Source of the DNA: Bacillota bacterium
GTDB taxonomy: Bacteria; Bacillota; Clostridia; Lachnospirales; Lachnospiraceae
Assembly (NCBI GenBank): GCA_023436225.1
Contig: JAEZKA010000076.1
Coordinates: 1-64,000 of the forward strand
DNA: 64,000 bases
Reading direction: 5' to 3'
The notes beneath the pieces are model-generated. The model was not told the DNA's origin and ran no database searches. It saw nothing but the letters and a program-made list of their open reading frames with translations. Shown here piece by piece: positions 42,959-52,744 of the stretch (its first letter is position 1; each line of letters starts with the position of its first letter). Position numbers and translations under genes: made by a program.

Positions 42959-43732
42959 TCAGTAAGCATTTCGTAACTCGCTCAACCATGTCGCATGAAG
43001 CTCATACATCCTAGCATGTCGGATCAGTTCTTCGTTCTTCGATTGTATCCCAAATTGCTTTGACCATTCTGCGAGTGCATGTAATCTTTTTACTACCTTA
43101 GTGATTACTTCCTGTGTTCGATATCTTATTACAGTCTCACCTTTACTGTATTCCTCAAGAAAATCTTCCAATCTTTCGATCATCCGCTCAAAAGAGAAAG
43201 GGGAAATCTCACCGTAGGTATCAACGTCTTCAACCGGAAGAAGCGGAACGAAGCGATATAGGGCATAGGCTATATCCCATAGACGTGATCCCGGTGAGCA
43301 CACATCAAAGTCGATTACACCAATCAATTGCTGGTCCTGAAACACACAATTATAAGGAGCGAAATCATTATGGCATATTACTTCCGGTTCCTCATCATTC
43401 TCCAGAAGCCAACAACCGTTCTTCTTCTCAAAATTAACGGTAGCATCATGCCATTGGCGCAATTTTTTAGCCGCCCCCAACAAGGTTGTCTCCTCCCATA
43501 ACCATTCCGGTGTATCATGGGGAACCTCACCCTCGAGATAAGTCAATACATGTTTTCCCTCCGGATTGATTCCTTTGGATTCCGGTACCCAGGTGATACC
43601 GCGCGCTCTAACATAGGTTAGTAGCTCATGGATCGTCTGCGAGGCTTGTGTAGCTTCCTTATAAATCATCTGGTTCCTTCGGATGGGAGAATTCATGTTT
43701 CCTCCCGATAATAGCTCCTCTGGAATTTGCAT
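42959..43732 (-). CDS. Aminoglycoside-phosphotransferase-fold kinase
   Basis: The 257-residue protein has the APH/choline-kinase catalytic loop CHNDFAPYNCVF (HxDxxxxN) and the metal-binding IDFDVCSPGSRLWDIA. The N-lobe is short, suggesting a compact member. Family members phosphorylate antibiotics, choline, homoserine or sugars; no resistance gene cluster is visible here and the substrate is unknown. AAGGGG precedes the start. Monocistronic, 92 bases from the MBL gene. Confidence 0.8.
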   Translation of the reverse strand: MQIPEELLSGGNMNSPIRRNQMIYKEATQASQTIHELLTYVRARGITWVPESKGINPEGKHVLTYLEGEVPHDTPEWLWEETTLLGAAKKLRQWHDATVNFEKKNGCWLLENDEEPEVICHNDFAPYNCVFQDQQLIGVIDFDVCSPGSRLWDIAYALYRFVPLLPVEDVDTYGEISPFSFERMIERLEDFLEEYSKGETVIRYRTQEVITKVVKRLHALAEWSKQFGIQSKNEELIRHARMYELHATWLSELRNAY

Positions 43733-43823
43733 AATAACATCCCCTTACTCAATATACAATATTCGTTATACAAGTTACTTGAATCAGATTGAATGTTAAA
43801 AAGGTTTCTCATCCCGAAACTGA

Positions 43824-44564
43824 TTAATTTTCCTTCATTGTCCAGCTTTGTCCGGGATAATTGACCTCTACTACCTCGGCCCCATTCAAATAAGAGCTTC
43901 GTTCCTGTTTCAACTGGAGAATAATCTCCGGCTTACCCCAAAAATGCATCGGAAATACCCTACTGACCTTTGCTGTATTTAACAGCTTCTCCATACCAAG
44001 ATAGTACCACTCCTCCTGCCTAGGGTCCAGTGGAGCAAAAGCAATGTCAATGCTCTTATCCTTAAGAAAATCCATCTCCAAATTGAACCTTACTGTCATA
44101 TCATTATTGCTCTGCTTCGTCTCCTCCTTCCATATCCAATGGTTAAGGTCCCCGGCATAATAGATCGTCTTTTCTTTGTAATTTAATACAAAAGCGACAC
44201 CACTATCGGTGGATTTAAGCGTTTGCAGCCCAATCCTATCATTTTCACCAACCGATATCTCATAATCCCTGTTTGGCTTAACAGAGATAATTTTGTCCAT
44301 GATCTCTTCTTTTACACCATACTTATTAGCATTTTCTTTCACTATTTTGATATCAGAGGATATCACATACAATACACCCGGATATTGATCTGCCAAATGA
44401 AAGATCTCCGGGTTAAAATGATCTCCATGCTTATGACTTACGAATACGATTAGTCTCTTCTTTGGCTCCAAAGGGGGTATTTCACCGGTATAATAATCAA
44501 AGAGCCAATAACAATTCTCCCATTCCATTAGAAAACCACTATGTCCGATATATGTTATATTCAT
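43824..44564 (-). CDS. MBL-fold metallohydrolase, UlaG-like
   Basis: A 246-residue metallo-beta-lactamase-fold enzyme with the metal site FVSHKHGDHFNPE (HxHxDH), a following IYYAGDLNHW (Asp ligand) and a terminal His region MHFWGKPE. It resembles the UlaG-type group. The substrate is unknown. GGATGGAGG precedes the ATG. A palindrome (44585-44604) upstream may be an operator. Confidence 0.85.
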   Translation of the reverse strand: MNITYIGHSGFLMEWENCYWLFDYYTGEIPPLEPKKRLIVFVSHKHGDHFNPEIFHLADQYPGVLYVISSDIKIVKENANKYGVKEEIMDKIISVKPNRDYEISVGENDRIGLQTLKSTDSGVAFVLNYKEKTIYYAGDLNHWIWKEETKQSNNDMTVRFNLEMDFLKDKSIDIAFAPLDPRQEEWYYLGMEKLLNTAKVSRVFPMHFWGKPEIILQLKQERSSYLNGAEVVEVNYPGQSWTMKEN

Positions 44565-44584
44565 ACTATGCCTCCATCCTGTCC

Positions 44585-44604
44585 TGACCCGCTAATTTGG
44601 GTCA
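44585..44604. promoter_or_regulatory. Palindrome upstream of the MBL gene
   Basis: TGACCCGCTAATTTGGGTCA (6-base perfect arms). A minus-strand TTGACA lies 12 bases upstream at 44616-44621, so the palindrome would overlap a weak -10 region. Candidate repressor site. Confidence 0.45.
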
Positions 44605-44709
44605 CGTCACATTTTTGTCAATTAAATATTGCATTTCTTATAATTTATTTCTCTCTTCCAAGGGATATGTTGCTTCCTCATACTTGTTCACTAAGACCAC
44701 CCTTTTTTA

Positions 44710-46902
44710 CTAGTTGAAATCACATAGGAAATCAGATTTCTGTAGCAGGCTCTTTACCGGGCTATAGTCGGAGATTTGATTTCCTCCCAAATATAATTCC
44801 TTCAACTCACTCAGCCCCTTCAGGGACGCGATAGAGGAGATTTTATTATCCTTTAGATACAGCATCTCCAGTCCGGTTAGCTTACTTAAGGGCTTCACGT
44901 TATTAATTTTATTACCGTTTAGCGAAATTAATCGCAGCTTCTTCATCGAAGCTAATATACTGATATCGCTAATGGCATTTCTCTGCAGATAGATGCTTTC
45001 TAATCCGGTCAAATTTTTTAAAGCTTGAATATCGGTAATCTGATTATTGTCCACTGCTAATACGTTCAGACTTTTTAAGTTTTTTAATGCATCAACCTTT
45101 CGAATATTGTTATTTCCGATTTCCAGTATCTTTAGCTTCGTTAGCTTACTCAGCGGGGTAATATCCGATATTTTATTCTCGCGCAGATACAATTCCTGAA
45201 GCTTTGTCTGCTTCGATAAGGCATCTAACCCTGACAATTGATTCCCGTTCAGTGATAATATCTCCAGTTTAGTTAACTTTTTAAGCGTATTAATATTGGA
45301 AATACTATTTCGCTGAAGATAAAGCACTTTTAACTTCGTCAGGCTGCTTAAACTACTGATATCCTTAATCCCCAGCTGCTGCGCATCCAGATATTCCAGA
45401 TTCTTCAAATGCTTCAGGTCTTTTAGACTTTTTACTCCCTGTGGCAGCTTCAACCGGTAGATTCCCAGGGTGTCGGTAAGGGTCAATTTGCCGGAGGCCT
45501 TATCTAGCTTCTCACGAACAGCCTCTTCTACGACAGAATCAGTAAAACTGATATACTGATTTTCTCCCTCTAGCGGTTTATGAAAGGCAGCCATCTGATT
45601 GAGGAGTGTCGTCCATCCGTCCAGATGAAATTCCTTCCCCTTCTTATCGATATAATCAGGTACGTTAGCAATGCTCCACACTGAGATACCGCCAAGTCCA
45701 TATGCTTTTGCCAAATCCACCTTAGCCTTAATGCTGTTGCTGTCCTCGTACAGCATGATATTCCAAGACTTATCAGAGGTATTATAGTATTGAATGTAGG
45801 GAGTCTGTAGCTCGTTATTATAGCCATAGGTAATCTGCTGGCCCTTACCATCGGTATTATCAACACGGGCCTTAATCGACTTATACAGAGGCGTCACTCT
45901 GCCTTCACGACTTAGTGTGGTGTCTTTCAGACTTTCCCAGCCCTCTGCGGAGCTCACATCGAATTGCCACTGCGCACTATCAAAGGTAATCTGAAGCCAG
46001 ACCTTTGATAAAGTACCTTTTTCGGATGCGGAAGCTTGGATTTCATTCAGCGCCTGCCTGATTGGTAGTATCGGTGCCATGCTGTTAATCGGCTCCAGAG
46101 CATTGTAACCAGTATATTGCTGTACTTGATTTTTCTGAAGACGCTCTGTGGGCTCATAATCATGAGCCATCAGTATGACCCGATCAGCCACATCCATAAT
46201 GGCTGAATAATCATAACCATCATAATACAAACCCGGATTTACCGCCACAAAGAGCTTCTTACCGATGGAGGAAAGCTGGTTTTCCAGTTCTGTCAAAAAT
46301 TGAATAAAATAGGTTCCAATCTGCTTACCCTCATAAATTAACGGGGAACCATCCACCGCTGTATTACGTAGACCTTCAAAGTCTATGACAACGCCGTCAT
46401 AATAGACCCCATTTGAGGATGATATATCCGTCTCTACAAAATCAACAATTGCCTGAAGCATCGTGCTCCGTTTATCATCATAGGGCAACACTTCGGTACT
46501 GTCCTTCCCATCCATATAGATGTTAATCTGAACCGATTTGCCTTTGCTCTTCGCATACTCTACCGGCTGAAGATAATCACTGGGATAGAAGAAACTTTTA
46601 TTTCCATTGCTTCCTTTCACAGTATTCACCACCCCAGGCTCCTCTGAATCAATTCTTGCCCAGGCAAAGCTAAGGGAATCCACCTCATCGATGTATTTTT
46701 TCAACTGCTCAGAATATTTAGCATTGGCAGGATAAAAGGCATGGAGCTCAGACTTCTTACTGTTAGCTGCAGCATAGACATGCGTTGGATTGGTATGAAC
46801 GATTGTTGCAAAAGTGAAGCATATCAAGAAAATCATGATGCTTCTTACTAATAAATAATCGCTTTTCTTTTGATCTGGTTTCATAACATTTATAACTCTC
46901 AT
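44710..46902 (-). CDS. Secreted GH18 domain plus leucine-rich repeat protein
   Basis: The 730-residue protein has an N-terminal signal or anchor segment (about 17-45). A glycoside hydrolase 18 TIM barrel (about 50-430) carries the catalytic motif DGVVIDFE (169-176) with the acid Glu176. The C-terminal half (about 490-725) is about ten 22-residue leucine-rich repeats of the internalin/SDS22 type (LKNLEYL..., LTKLKVLYLQRNSISNI). GH18 members cleave chitin or peptidoglycan-like polymers; SleL/YaaH-type spore enzymes are related. No LysM domain is present. AGGAGG lies 10 bases before the ATG. Likely secreted with the LRR binding a surface partner (inference). Confidence 0.88.
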   Translation of the reverse strand: MRVINVMKPDQKKSDYLLVRSIMIFLICFTFATIVHTNPTHVYAAANSKKSELHAFYPANAKYSEQLKKYIDEVDSLSFAWARIDSEEPGVVNTVKGSNGNKSFFYPSDYLQPVEYAKSKGKSVQINIYMDGKDSTEVLPYDDKRSTMLQAIVDFVETDISSSNGVYYDGVVIDFEGLRNTAVDGSPLIYEGKQIGTYFIQFLTELENQLSSIGKKLFVAVNPGLYYDGYDYSAIMDVADRVILMAHDYEPTERLQKNQVQQYTGYNALEPINSMAPILPIRQALNEIQASASEKGTLSKVWLQITFDSAQWQFDVSSAEGWESLKDTTLSREGRVTPLYKSIKARVDNTDGKGQQITYGYNNELQTPYIQYYNTSDKSWNIMLYEDSNSIKAKVDLAKAYGLGGISVWSIANVPDYIDKKGKEFHLDGWTTLLNQMAAFHKPLEGENQYISFTDSVVEEAVREKLDKASGKLTLTDTLGIYRLKLPQGVKSLKDLKHLKNLEYLDAQQLGIKDISSLSSLTKLKVLYLQRNSISNINTLKKLTKLEILSLNGNQLSGLDALSKQTKLQELYLRENKISDITPLSKLTKLKILEIGNNNIRKVDALKNLKSLNVLAVDNNQITDIQALKNLTGLESIYLQRNAISDISILASMKKLRLISLNGNKINNVKPLSKLTGLEMLYLKDNKISSIASLKGLSELKELYLGGNQISDYSPVKSLLQKSDFLCDFN

Positions 46903-46949
46903 TATTTTATAACCTCCTCTTGCTTCCTCTCCCTATTAATATCATGTTA

Positions 46950-47786
46950 TTAATGGCAATAAGCTCCTCGCAAAATACGGATTTCCTCAGCATATCCCTC
47001 CAGTTCGTTCGGTGTCTCAAGATAAAAAGGTAATCCACATAGTGCAGGATGATTAATGATTCTAGTGATTGCCTCAATCCCAATGCTGCCTTTTCCGATC
47101 TTCTCATGGCGATCCTTATGACTTGCGAAGGGATTCTTACTGTCATTGATATGGATTGCTCGGAGTCTCTTCAGCCCTATAATACAATCAAACTGCTCCA
47201 GAACCCCGTCCAGATCCTTCACTATATCATAGCCTGCATCATAAACATGACAGGTATCCAGGCATACACCAATCTTATCGGATAACTTAACTCGGTCCAT
47301 AATACACCTTAACTCTTCGAAGGTACTACCTACCTCTGTTCCTTTACCGGACATCGTCTCTAATAACATAATCGTACTTTGCTCTGGGGTCAGAATTTCA
47401 TTCAAGACCTCTGCAATCAGTTCGATACCGACATCAATTCCCTGCCCGACATGACTTCCTGGATGGAAATTATATAGATTATTCGGAACATACTCCATAC
47501 GTCTCAAATCATCAGCCATAGTCTGTTGTGCAAAATCACGGATTTTGGCATCTGCTGAACAGGGATTGAGCGTATAAGGAGCATGTGCCAGAAGTACTGC
47601 AAAGGAGTTATCCTTAGCCAGTTCACGAAGCATTAACGCATCCTTTGGATCAATGTCCTTTGCTTTACTACCTCGGGGATTCCGGGTAAAAAACTGAAAT
47701 GTATTCGCGTCTATGGTGAGTGCCTCCTGCCCCATGTGCAGAAACCCCTTTGAAGAGGACAGGTGGCATCCTATATTTAACATCAA
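46950..47786 (-). CDS. nfo: Deoxyribonuclease IV (endonuclease IV)
   Basis: A 278-residue AP endonuclease that cuts 5' to abasic sites during base excision repair. The family opening is NIGCHLSSSKGF. Zinc ligands are found in YNFHPGSHVG, LLETMSGKGTEVG, CLDTCHVYDAGYDI and HINDSKNPFASHKDRHEKIGKGSIG. Normal length. Start may be Met1 or Met2. It lies 48 bases upstream of the GH18-LRR gene, probably transcribed with it. Confidence 0.95.
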   Translation of the reverse strand: MMLNIGCHLSSSKGFLHMGQEALTIDANTFQFFTRNPRGSKAKDIDPKDALMLRELAKDNSFAVLLAHAPYTLNPCSADAKIRDFAQQTMADDLRRMEYVPNNLYNFHPGSHVGQGIDVGIELIAEVLNEILTPEQSTIMLLETMSGKGTEVGSTFEELRCIMDRVKLSDKIGVCLDTCHVYDAGYDIVKDLDGVLEQFDCIIGLKRLRAIHINDSKNPFASHKDRHEKIGKGSIGIEAITRIINHPALCGLPFYLETPNELEGYAEEIRILRGAYCH

Positions 47787-48061
47787 TGATCACTCCATTC
47801 TCTAATTAAGCTCAGAGCCTTCTCCGTCTCAGGCTCTGATTGCTATAATTATTTGATATTCATCAAACAGTCAAAAATCTCATTGACTATTCTCTATTGT
47901 ATAGCACCTTATTTTTTTTGTCAAAAAGTTCCTGAATAATGTATTGTAATTATATTAATGAAAATTTCATTTCAAATCACAGCACTTTTGGTAATTCGGT
48001 CGAATTTGTGATTATTTTTTAAAATAATAAGTATAATTTGTCGAAATTTTTAAATTACCTA

Positions 48062-48090
48062 TTTCAATTTTGGTGGTAATAATGTATAAT
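48062..48090 (+). promoter_or_regulatory. Promoter of the purine permease
   Basis: -35-like TTTCAA (48062-48067) and -10 TATAAT (48085-48090) with a 17-base spacer. Transcription starting near 48097 would give a 5' leader of about 330 bases. The stretch 47787-48061 is very AT-rich and otherwise empty. Confidence 0.6.
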
Positions 48091-48134
48091 AAACATATTG
48101 CAAATGATGAAAGTGTGGTGATATTCTACATAGC

Positions 48135-48191
48135 AATATTCAAATAATATGAAAATTTAAAAGCTTCTATTAATTTGAATATTATTTTTTT
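48135..48191 (+). terminator. Premature terminator in the permease leader
   Basis: Perfect 11-base arms AATATTCAAAT (48135-48145) and ATTTGAATATT (48173-48183) with a T7 tract. More hairpins follow before the gene (AACTAGG/CCTAGT, and AAGTTTGTG/CACAAACTT at about 48258-48318). An attenuator is likely, but I recognise no known riboswitch core. Confidence 0.65.
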
Positions 48192-48426
48192 AACCATGTT
48201 TTAGATTGATTAATCAAACTAGGAATTAACATGCTTAATTAATTAAAAACCTAGTATAAGTTTGTGTGAAGTATGCTTCAATTCTTTAATAATACAGTCA
48301 CAAACTTCCAAGCGTGAAAAATGTATTTGATTTTCACAATATTTTATTTGTTAATCAATGATCGCAAGATATATTGATTATTTATATGCCGATTACTATG
48401 ATCAAAAAACGAAAGGAATTAAATCC

Positions 48427-49764
48427 ATGAGTGCAAAGAAATCAGCAAGAACAACAGAAACAACATTATTTGAATTAAACGGAAAGCCCAGTTGGGGAGC
48501 TTCCGTACCTCAGGCTTTGCAGCATGTACTTGCAATGCTTGTAGGTAATATTACACCACCAATTCTGGTTGCCCAATTACTTGGGCTTCCGGAAGAAGAG
48601 AAAATTCTTCTGATGCAAGCAGCAATGATTATCGGTGGTCTTACTACCTTAATCCAGCTATTTCCTATCTTCGGCTTTGGTATGGGATTACCGAATGTTA
48701 TGGGTGTTGCCTTTGCCTATATGCCTATTTTAACAGCAATTGGTATGAATTATGGCATCCGTGCTATCTTCGGTGCCCAGCTGGTTGGTGCTTTTGCATC
48801 CATTTTCATAGGGGCAGGAATAGGCAAGATACGAAAATTCTTCCCTCCTATCGTAAGCGGTACTGTAGTATTAAGTATTGGACTATCACTATATAGTACT
48901 GCTGTTACATATATGGCAGGCGGCAATGCAAAAGCCGAGAACTTTGGTGATCCTAAGTATTGGCTTGTTGCTCTTGTTGTACTAGCCATTACTCTTGCTT
49001 GTAACTTCTTCGGAAAAGGATATATTAAAGTATCCGGCATGTTAATTGGTATTGGAGCTGGCTACATTCTATCCATTGCTATGGGCGGTATGATTAGCTT
49101 TGATAATGTTGCTAATTCAAGCTGGATTGCTCTTCCCAAGTTTCTGTACTGGGGTGTTGAATTCCATCCCTCCGCAATACTGGCTATGATCATCATGTAC
49201 ATCGTACAAGCAGTACAAACCATCGGTGACGTTTCCTCCACAGCAATTGGTGGTTTCAACCGTGAAGCTACTGACAAGGAAATCGGCGGTGCGATCAAGG
49301 GCCAGGGTATCATGGGTATGCTCGGTGCATGCATCGGAGGTCTACCTACCGACCCTTACAGTCAGAATGTAGGTCTGATCGTAACCACCAAGGTCGTAGC
49401 AAAACGAGTATTCGTTATTGTAGGTGCAATTATGCTTGCTGCCGGTTTAATCCCGAAGTTTGGTGCAGTTATGACTACCATTCCCTACCCGGTTCTAGGT
49501 GGTGCTACGATTACTGTATTTGCAGCCATCACTATGTCCGGTATTCAGTTAATCTCACAGCAGCCTTTAAATTATCGTAACAAAATGATCGTGGGTATCG
49601 CTTTGGCACTTGGAGTAGGCATTAGTACTGTTTCTAATTCCTTGCAATTCTTCCCCACAGATGTTCAGAACATAATCGGTAAATCTCCGATCGTTGTATC
49701 CTTTGTAGTGTCCTTCTTACTTAATATTATTGTTCCAAAGGACGATACTGCTGAAGAGGATTAA
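48427..49764 (+). CDS. NCS2 xanthine/uric-acid-type permease
   Basis: A 445-residue nucleobase:cation symporter-2 permease with 14 membrane segments. The NAT signature QNVGLIVTTK and a TM1 QALQHVLAM motif mark the xanthine/uric-acid (PbuX/PucK) branch rather than uracil carriers. Start 48427 has AAAGGA about 10 bases upstream; the frame from 48358 has no ribosome site. A long structured 5' leader with an internal terminator precedes it, suggesting control by attenuation. Confidence 0.9.
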   Translation: MSAKKSARTTETTLFELNGKPSWGASVPQALQHVLAMLVGNITPPILVAQLLGLPEEEKILLMQAAMIIGGLTTLIQLFPIFGFGMGLPNVMGVAFAYMPILTAIGMNYGIRAIFGAQLVGAFASIFIGAGIGKIRKFFPPIVSGTVVLSIGLSLYSTAVTYMAGGNAKAENFGDPKYWLVALVVLAITLACNFFGKGYIKVSGMLIGIGAGYILSIAMGGMISFDNVANSSWIALPKFLYWGVEFHPSAILAMIIMYIVQAVQTIGDVSSTAIGGFNREATDKEIGGAIKGQGIMGMLGACIGGLPTDPYSQNVGLIVTTKVVAKRVFVIVGAIMLAAGLIPKFGAVMTTIPYPVLGGATITVFAAITMSGIQLISQQPLNYRNKMIVGIALALGVGISTVSNSLQFFPTDVQNIIGKSPIVVSFVVSFLLNIIVPKDDTAEED

Positions 49765-49779
49765 TAAGAGCTTGCATAA

Positions 49780-49870
49780 CCAATAGATAGAAAGTCTTGC
49801 GAACCTACTATTGGCATAAATTATCAGGGGCTATTGCATACGAAAATTTCCGTATGCGATGGCCCCTGAT
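49780..49870 (+). terminator. Double hairpin terminator after the permease
   Basis: The first stem CCAATAGaTAG/CTAcTATTGG (49780-49814) has TTGCGAA in its loop, as in the recurrent hairpin family. The second, stronger stem ATCAGGGGC/GCCCCTGAT (49823-49870), with inner TGCATACG/CGTATGC pairing, is followed by a weak T tract. Confidence 0.75.
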
Positions 49871-49962
49871 TTATATTGAAATTTATGCATTCAATAATTC
49901 ATGATTTAAAGAATTCAAAAAATTACTTTCTATTGTTGTAACACATTCTAAATATCGAGCTC

Positions 49963-50982
49963 TTATTTTGATCGTTCGTATTGTGTCGGCCACTTTATTT
50001 CTTCCTCTAACTCTTTAGCTGCATGAAGCGGCCAATAGGGATCCCGTAATAATTCTCTTCCTAAGAAGATCAGATCTGCCTCGTCCTTCTCAAGGATTTC
50101 TTCAGCCATAAGTGGTGATGTTATTAATCCTCCTGCGATAACAGGAAGTCCCGTTTCTTTTTTTATCGTCTTTGCGTATCCAACCTGATAACCAGGATAA
50201 GACTTTACACTCACATTTACAACACCGCCTGAGCTCACATTAACCAGATCAATGTTATCACTTTTAACAAGCTTCAGTATGTTTGAAACAAGATGATCAT
50301 GATTACCTCCATCACTAAAATCTTCTGCCGATACTCTTACGATGATTGGTTTTTCTTTAGGCCATACGGTGCTTACTTCCTGAAGAACCTCTTTTAAGAA
50401 TCTGGCGCGATTCTCTTCATTCCCGCCATATTCATCAACTCGCGCATTCGTCAATGGAGATAAGAATTCACTGATCAGATATCCATGTGCACCATGAAGT
50501 TCAATCACATCAAATCCGGCTAATTCTGCTCTCCTTGCTGCTTCTCTGAAGGCGGCCTTCACTTGGTCGATATCATCCTTTGTCATCTCAGTTGGTGTTC
50601 GGTATCTCTCACTGAAGGCGATCGGACTGGGTGCAATATTTTGTTCTGCCATAACCTCTGATTTTCTTCCTGCGTGGGCTAATTGAATTCCCACCTTGGC
50701 ACCGTGCACATGGCAAGCATCCACAATCCTTTTTAGTCCGGCAATCTGATCATCCTTCCAAATACCGAGATCCCGGTCTGATATTCGCCCCCTGCTCTCC
50801 ACTCCTGTTGCCTCAAGTATTATTAATCCAGTCTGGCCAACTGCTCTGCTAGTATAATGAATAAAATGGAAGTCATTTGGATTTCCGTCATTATCCGCGC
50901 AAAACATACACATAGGTGCCATAACAATTCTATTCTTTAATTCCATATTCTTTACTTTATAAGTGCTATATAATAATTTCAT
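49963..50982 (-). CDS. namA: NADPH dehydrogenase, old yellow enzyme family
   Basis: A 339-residue FMN TIM-barrel ene-reductase of the YqjM/NamA branch. The opening VKNMELKNRIVMAPMCMF carries the YqjM-type Cys near the flavin. The substrate-binding His is in IQLAHAGRKSE. The signature HGAHGYLISEFLSPLTNARVDEYGG is present. These enzymes reduce activated alkenes and nitro groups. GGAGG precedes the ATG. Single gene. Confidence 0.93.
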   Translation of the reverse strand: MKLLYSTYKVKNMELKNRIVMAPMCMFCADNDGNPNDFHFIHYTSRAVGQTGLIILEATGVESRGRISDRDLGIWKDDQIAGLKRIVDACHVHGAKVGIQLAHAGRKSEVMAEQNIAPSPIAFSERYRTPTEMTKDDIDQVKAAFREAARRAELAGFDVIELHGAHGYLISEFLSPLTNARVDEYGGNEENRARFLKEVLQEVSTVWPKEKPIIVRVSAEDFSDGGNHDHLVSNILKLVKSDNIDLVNVSSGGVVNVSVKSYPGYQVGYAKTIKKETGLPVIAGGLITSPLMAEEILEKDEADLIFLGRELLRDPYWPLHAAKELEEEIKWPTQYERSK

Positions 50983-51166
50983 GTTATTTCCTCCAAATTT
51001 CTGTTAGAAGCAGGTTAAGCATCTCCTTTTCATTAGCACGCCAAATTAAGACGTGTAGATTGATACAAACATAAAATTTGTACCGTGTATTCCTTACACA
51101 TTGATTACACAGGTACAAACTTCGATATTTGATTTATTCTTTTGTATTTCCCATAATCTATATTTC

Positions 51167-52117
51167 TTAGCTTAAATTTAATTTCTGAGTATATTCTCTG
51201 ATGACCGATACAGAATGCTTAAATTTCACTTCCTCCTCAGGAGTTAAATGTACTTCTATGACATCCTGTACTCCGGTTCGATTGAGTATAACCGGAACTC
51301 CGCAGAAGACATCTCGCTCACCGAATTCTCCCTCTAATAGGGTGGACACCGGTATAATTCGATTCTCGTCATTCATCACTGCCTTAATAATTCCTACGAC
51401 AGCTGTAGCGATACCATAACAGGTAGTTCCTTTTACCTCCAGGATATCTAAGCCGACGCGCGCCACTCGTCTCACGATTTCATCCAAATCGACATTCTTA
51501 TATTCCTCATTGTCTTCAATAATATCCGTGAAACGTTTTCCTCCGACCGTAACATGGGACCAAGGGCACATCTGGCTGTCACCATGCTCTCCCATTGTAT
51601 ATCCCTGCACGCTTCTAGGATCTACCCCGATCAGCTCTCCAAGGAAATGCTTGAGTCTTGCAGAATCCATTGCAGTACCAGTACCAATTACCTGATTTTT
51701 CGGAAGTCCGGACAATTTATATACATAATAAGCTATGATGTCAACGGGGTTTGATACTACGATAAAATGTCCTCGAAAGCCAGAGGCCATAATCGGCTCC
51801 ACAATGGCCTTTGCGATATTGGCTGACAGCTCCAAGGTGTCCAGCCTGGTCTGCCCGGGCTTCGGAGGTGCTCCTGCTGTGATTACAACGATATCTGCAT
51901 CCGCACAATCCTGATATTCTCCTTCAGACACTTTAACATTTCTATTTAAGTACTCTACGCAGTGGCATAAATCCATTACCTCTCCGCGTGCTTTGTTCTT
52001 ATTGATATCAATGATCATAACTTCATCACAAATACCTTGTGTAATCAAGCTAAATGCAGTAGAGGACCCTACCAGACCTGCACCTACAATTACTACTTTA
52101 CTACGATTAATCGTCAT
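51167..52117 (-). CDS. L-lactate dehydrogenase-like NAD oxidoreductase
   Basis: A 316-residue protein of the LDH/MDH superfamily. The Rossmann motif is VGAGLVGSS (11-19). The catalytic Asp/His relay includes GxGTAMDSARL and YTMGEHGDSQ. At the coenzyme-loop specificity position the sequence is AGAPPKPGQTR (81-91), with Pro85 where LDH has Gln102 and MDH has Arg. Lactate as substrate is therefore probable from overall similarity, not proven; another 2-keto acid is possible. Start 52117 follows GAAAGGAG; the frame to 52177 has no site. Single gene, no lctP nearby. Confidence 0.85.
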   Translation of the reverse strand: MTINRSKVVIVGAGLVGSSTAFSLITQGICDEVMIIDINKNKARGEVMDLCHCVEYLNRNVKVSEGEYQDCADADIVVITAGAPPKPGQTRLDTLELSANIAKAIVEPIMASGFRGHFIVVSNPVDIIAYYVYKLSGLPKNQVIGTGTAMDSARLKHFLGELIGVDPRSVQGYTMGEHGDSQMCPWSHVTVGGKRFTDIIEDNEEYKNVDLDEIVRRVARVGLDILEVKGTTCYGIATAVVGIIKAVMNDENRIIPVSTLLEGEFGERDVFCGVPVILNRTGVQDVIEVHLTPEEEVKFKHSVSVIREYTQKLNLS

Positions 52118-52274
52118 TCCTGTTTCTCCTTTCATACAAACCAACACTTCGGATTGAAGTATCAAAAGCCATACCAATAACTCACCTCGTCAATTTGCAC
52201 GACTACACCTAATCTTTAACGTGATGCAGTATATATTTCTATGAGCAACTGTATGAGGCCGTTGGTAACAATAT

Positions 52275-52592
52275 TTAGCATTGTCCTTTTCCATCAAGTG
52301 AACAAGAGCTATAAACCTGCATAGCCTCGGACGTCTTCAACTTAACATACTCTTCTATCTCGAAGGTCTTCGTACCATCCTCGAGAAGAAAGAACGGAAT
52401 TCCGATTCTCCCCTCTTCCTTCACCGACACAAACATCGCCTCATGATCACGATAAGCCAAAAATTCCTTTAATATCTTTGTACTTTCTGTTATATTTCTA
52501 TAGTCTAAATCGATACTTTCATCCAAGCTCAAGTGTTTCTTTGCCTCCACACAATCGGGACAGATTTCAGTACCATACATTGTTATCTTCAT
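52275..52592 (-). CDS. Glutaredoxin-related protein
   Basis: A 105-residue thioredoxin-fold protein with CPDC at residues 11-14 (MYGTEICPDCVEAKKHL) and a GIPFFLLEDGT cis-proline segment. It lacks the usual CPYC motif and has further Cys residues at the C-terminus (YSSCSLDGKGQC). Members reduce protein disulfides or act with flavoproteins; specific function unknown. GAAAGGAG precedes the ATG. It is 153 bases downstream of the GTPase-NYN gene, on the same strand. Confidence 0.85.
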   Translation of the reverse strand: MKITMYGTEICPDCVEAKKHLSLDESIDLDYRNITESTKILKEFLAYRDHEAMFVSVKEEGRIGIPFFLLEDGTKTFEIEEYVKLKTSEAMQVYSSCSLDGKGQC

Positions 52593-52744
52593 CAGTTTCT
52601 CCTTTCATTAATAAATAATGGTTAATTTATCTCTACATCTATTTATAATAACATCTTCTCAATAGTATTAATATTTCTTGATGTTAATTTATTCTTGTAT
52701 ATTCACTTTGCGATATCTTTCATCCGTACTAAGACTTCATGGCT

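Noticed and set aside
48097..48426. Guanine/adenine riboswitch in the permease leader
   Set aside because: The conserved purine-aptamer loops and three-way junction sequence are not visible; left as an unknown attenuator.
48358..48426. Upstream start at 48358 for the purine permease
   Set aside because: No ribosome site before that ATG; the extra 23 residues are unlike the family N-terminus.
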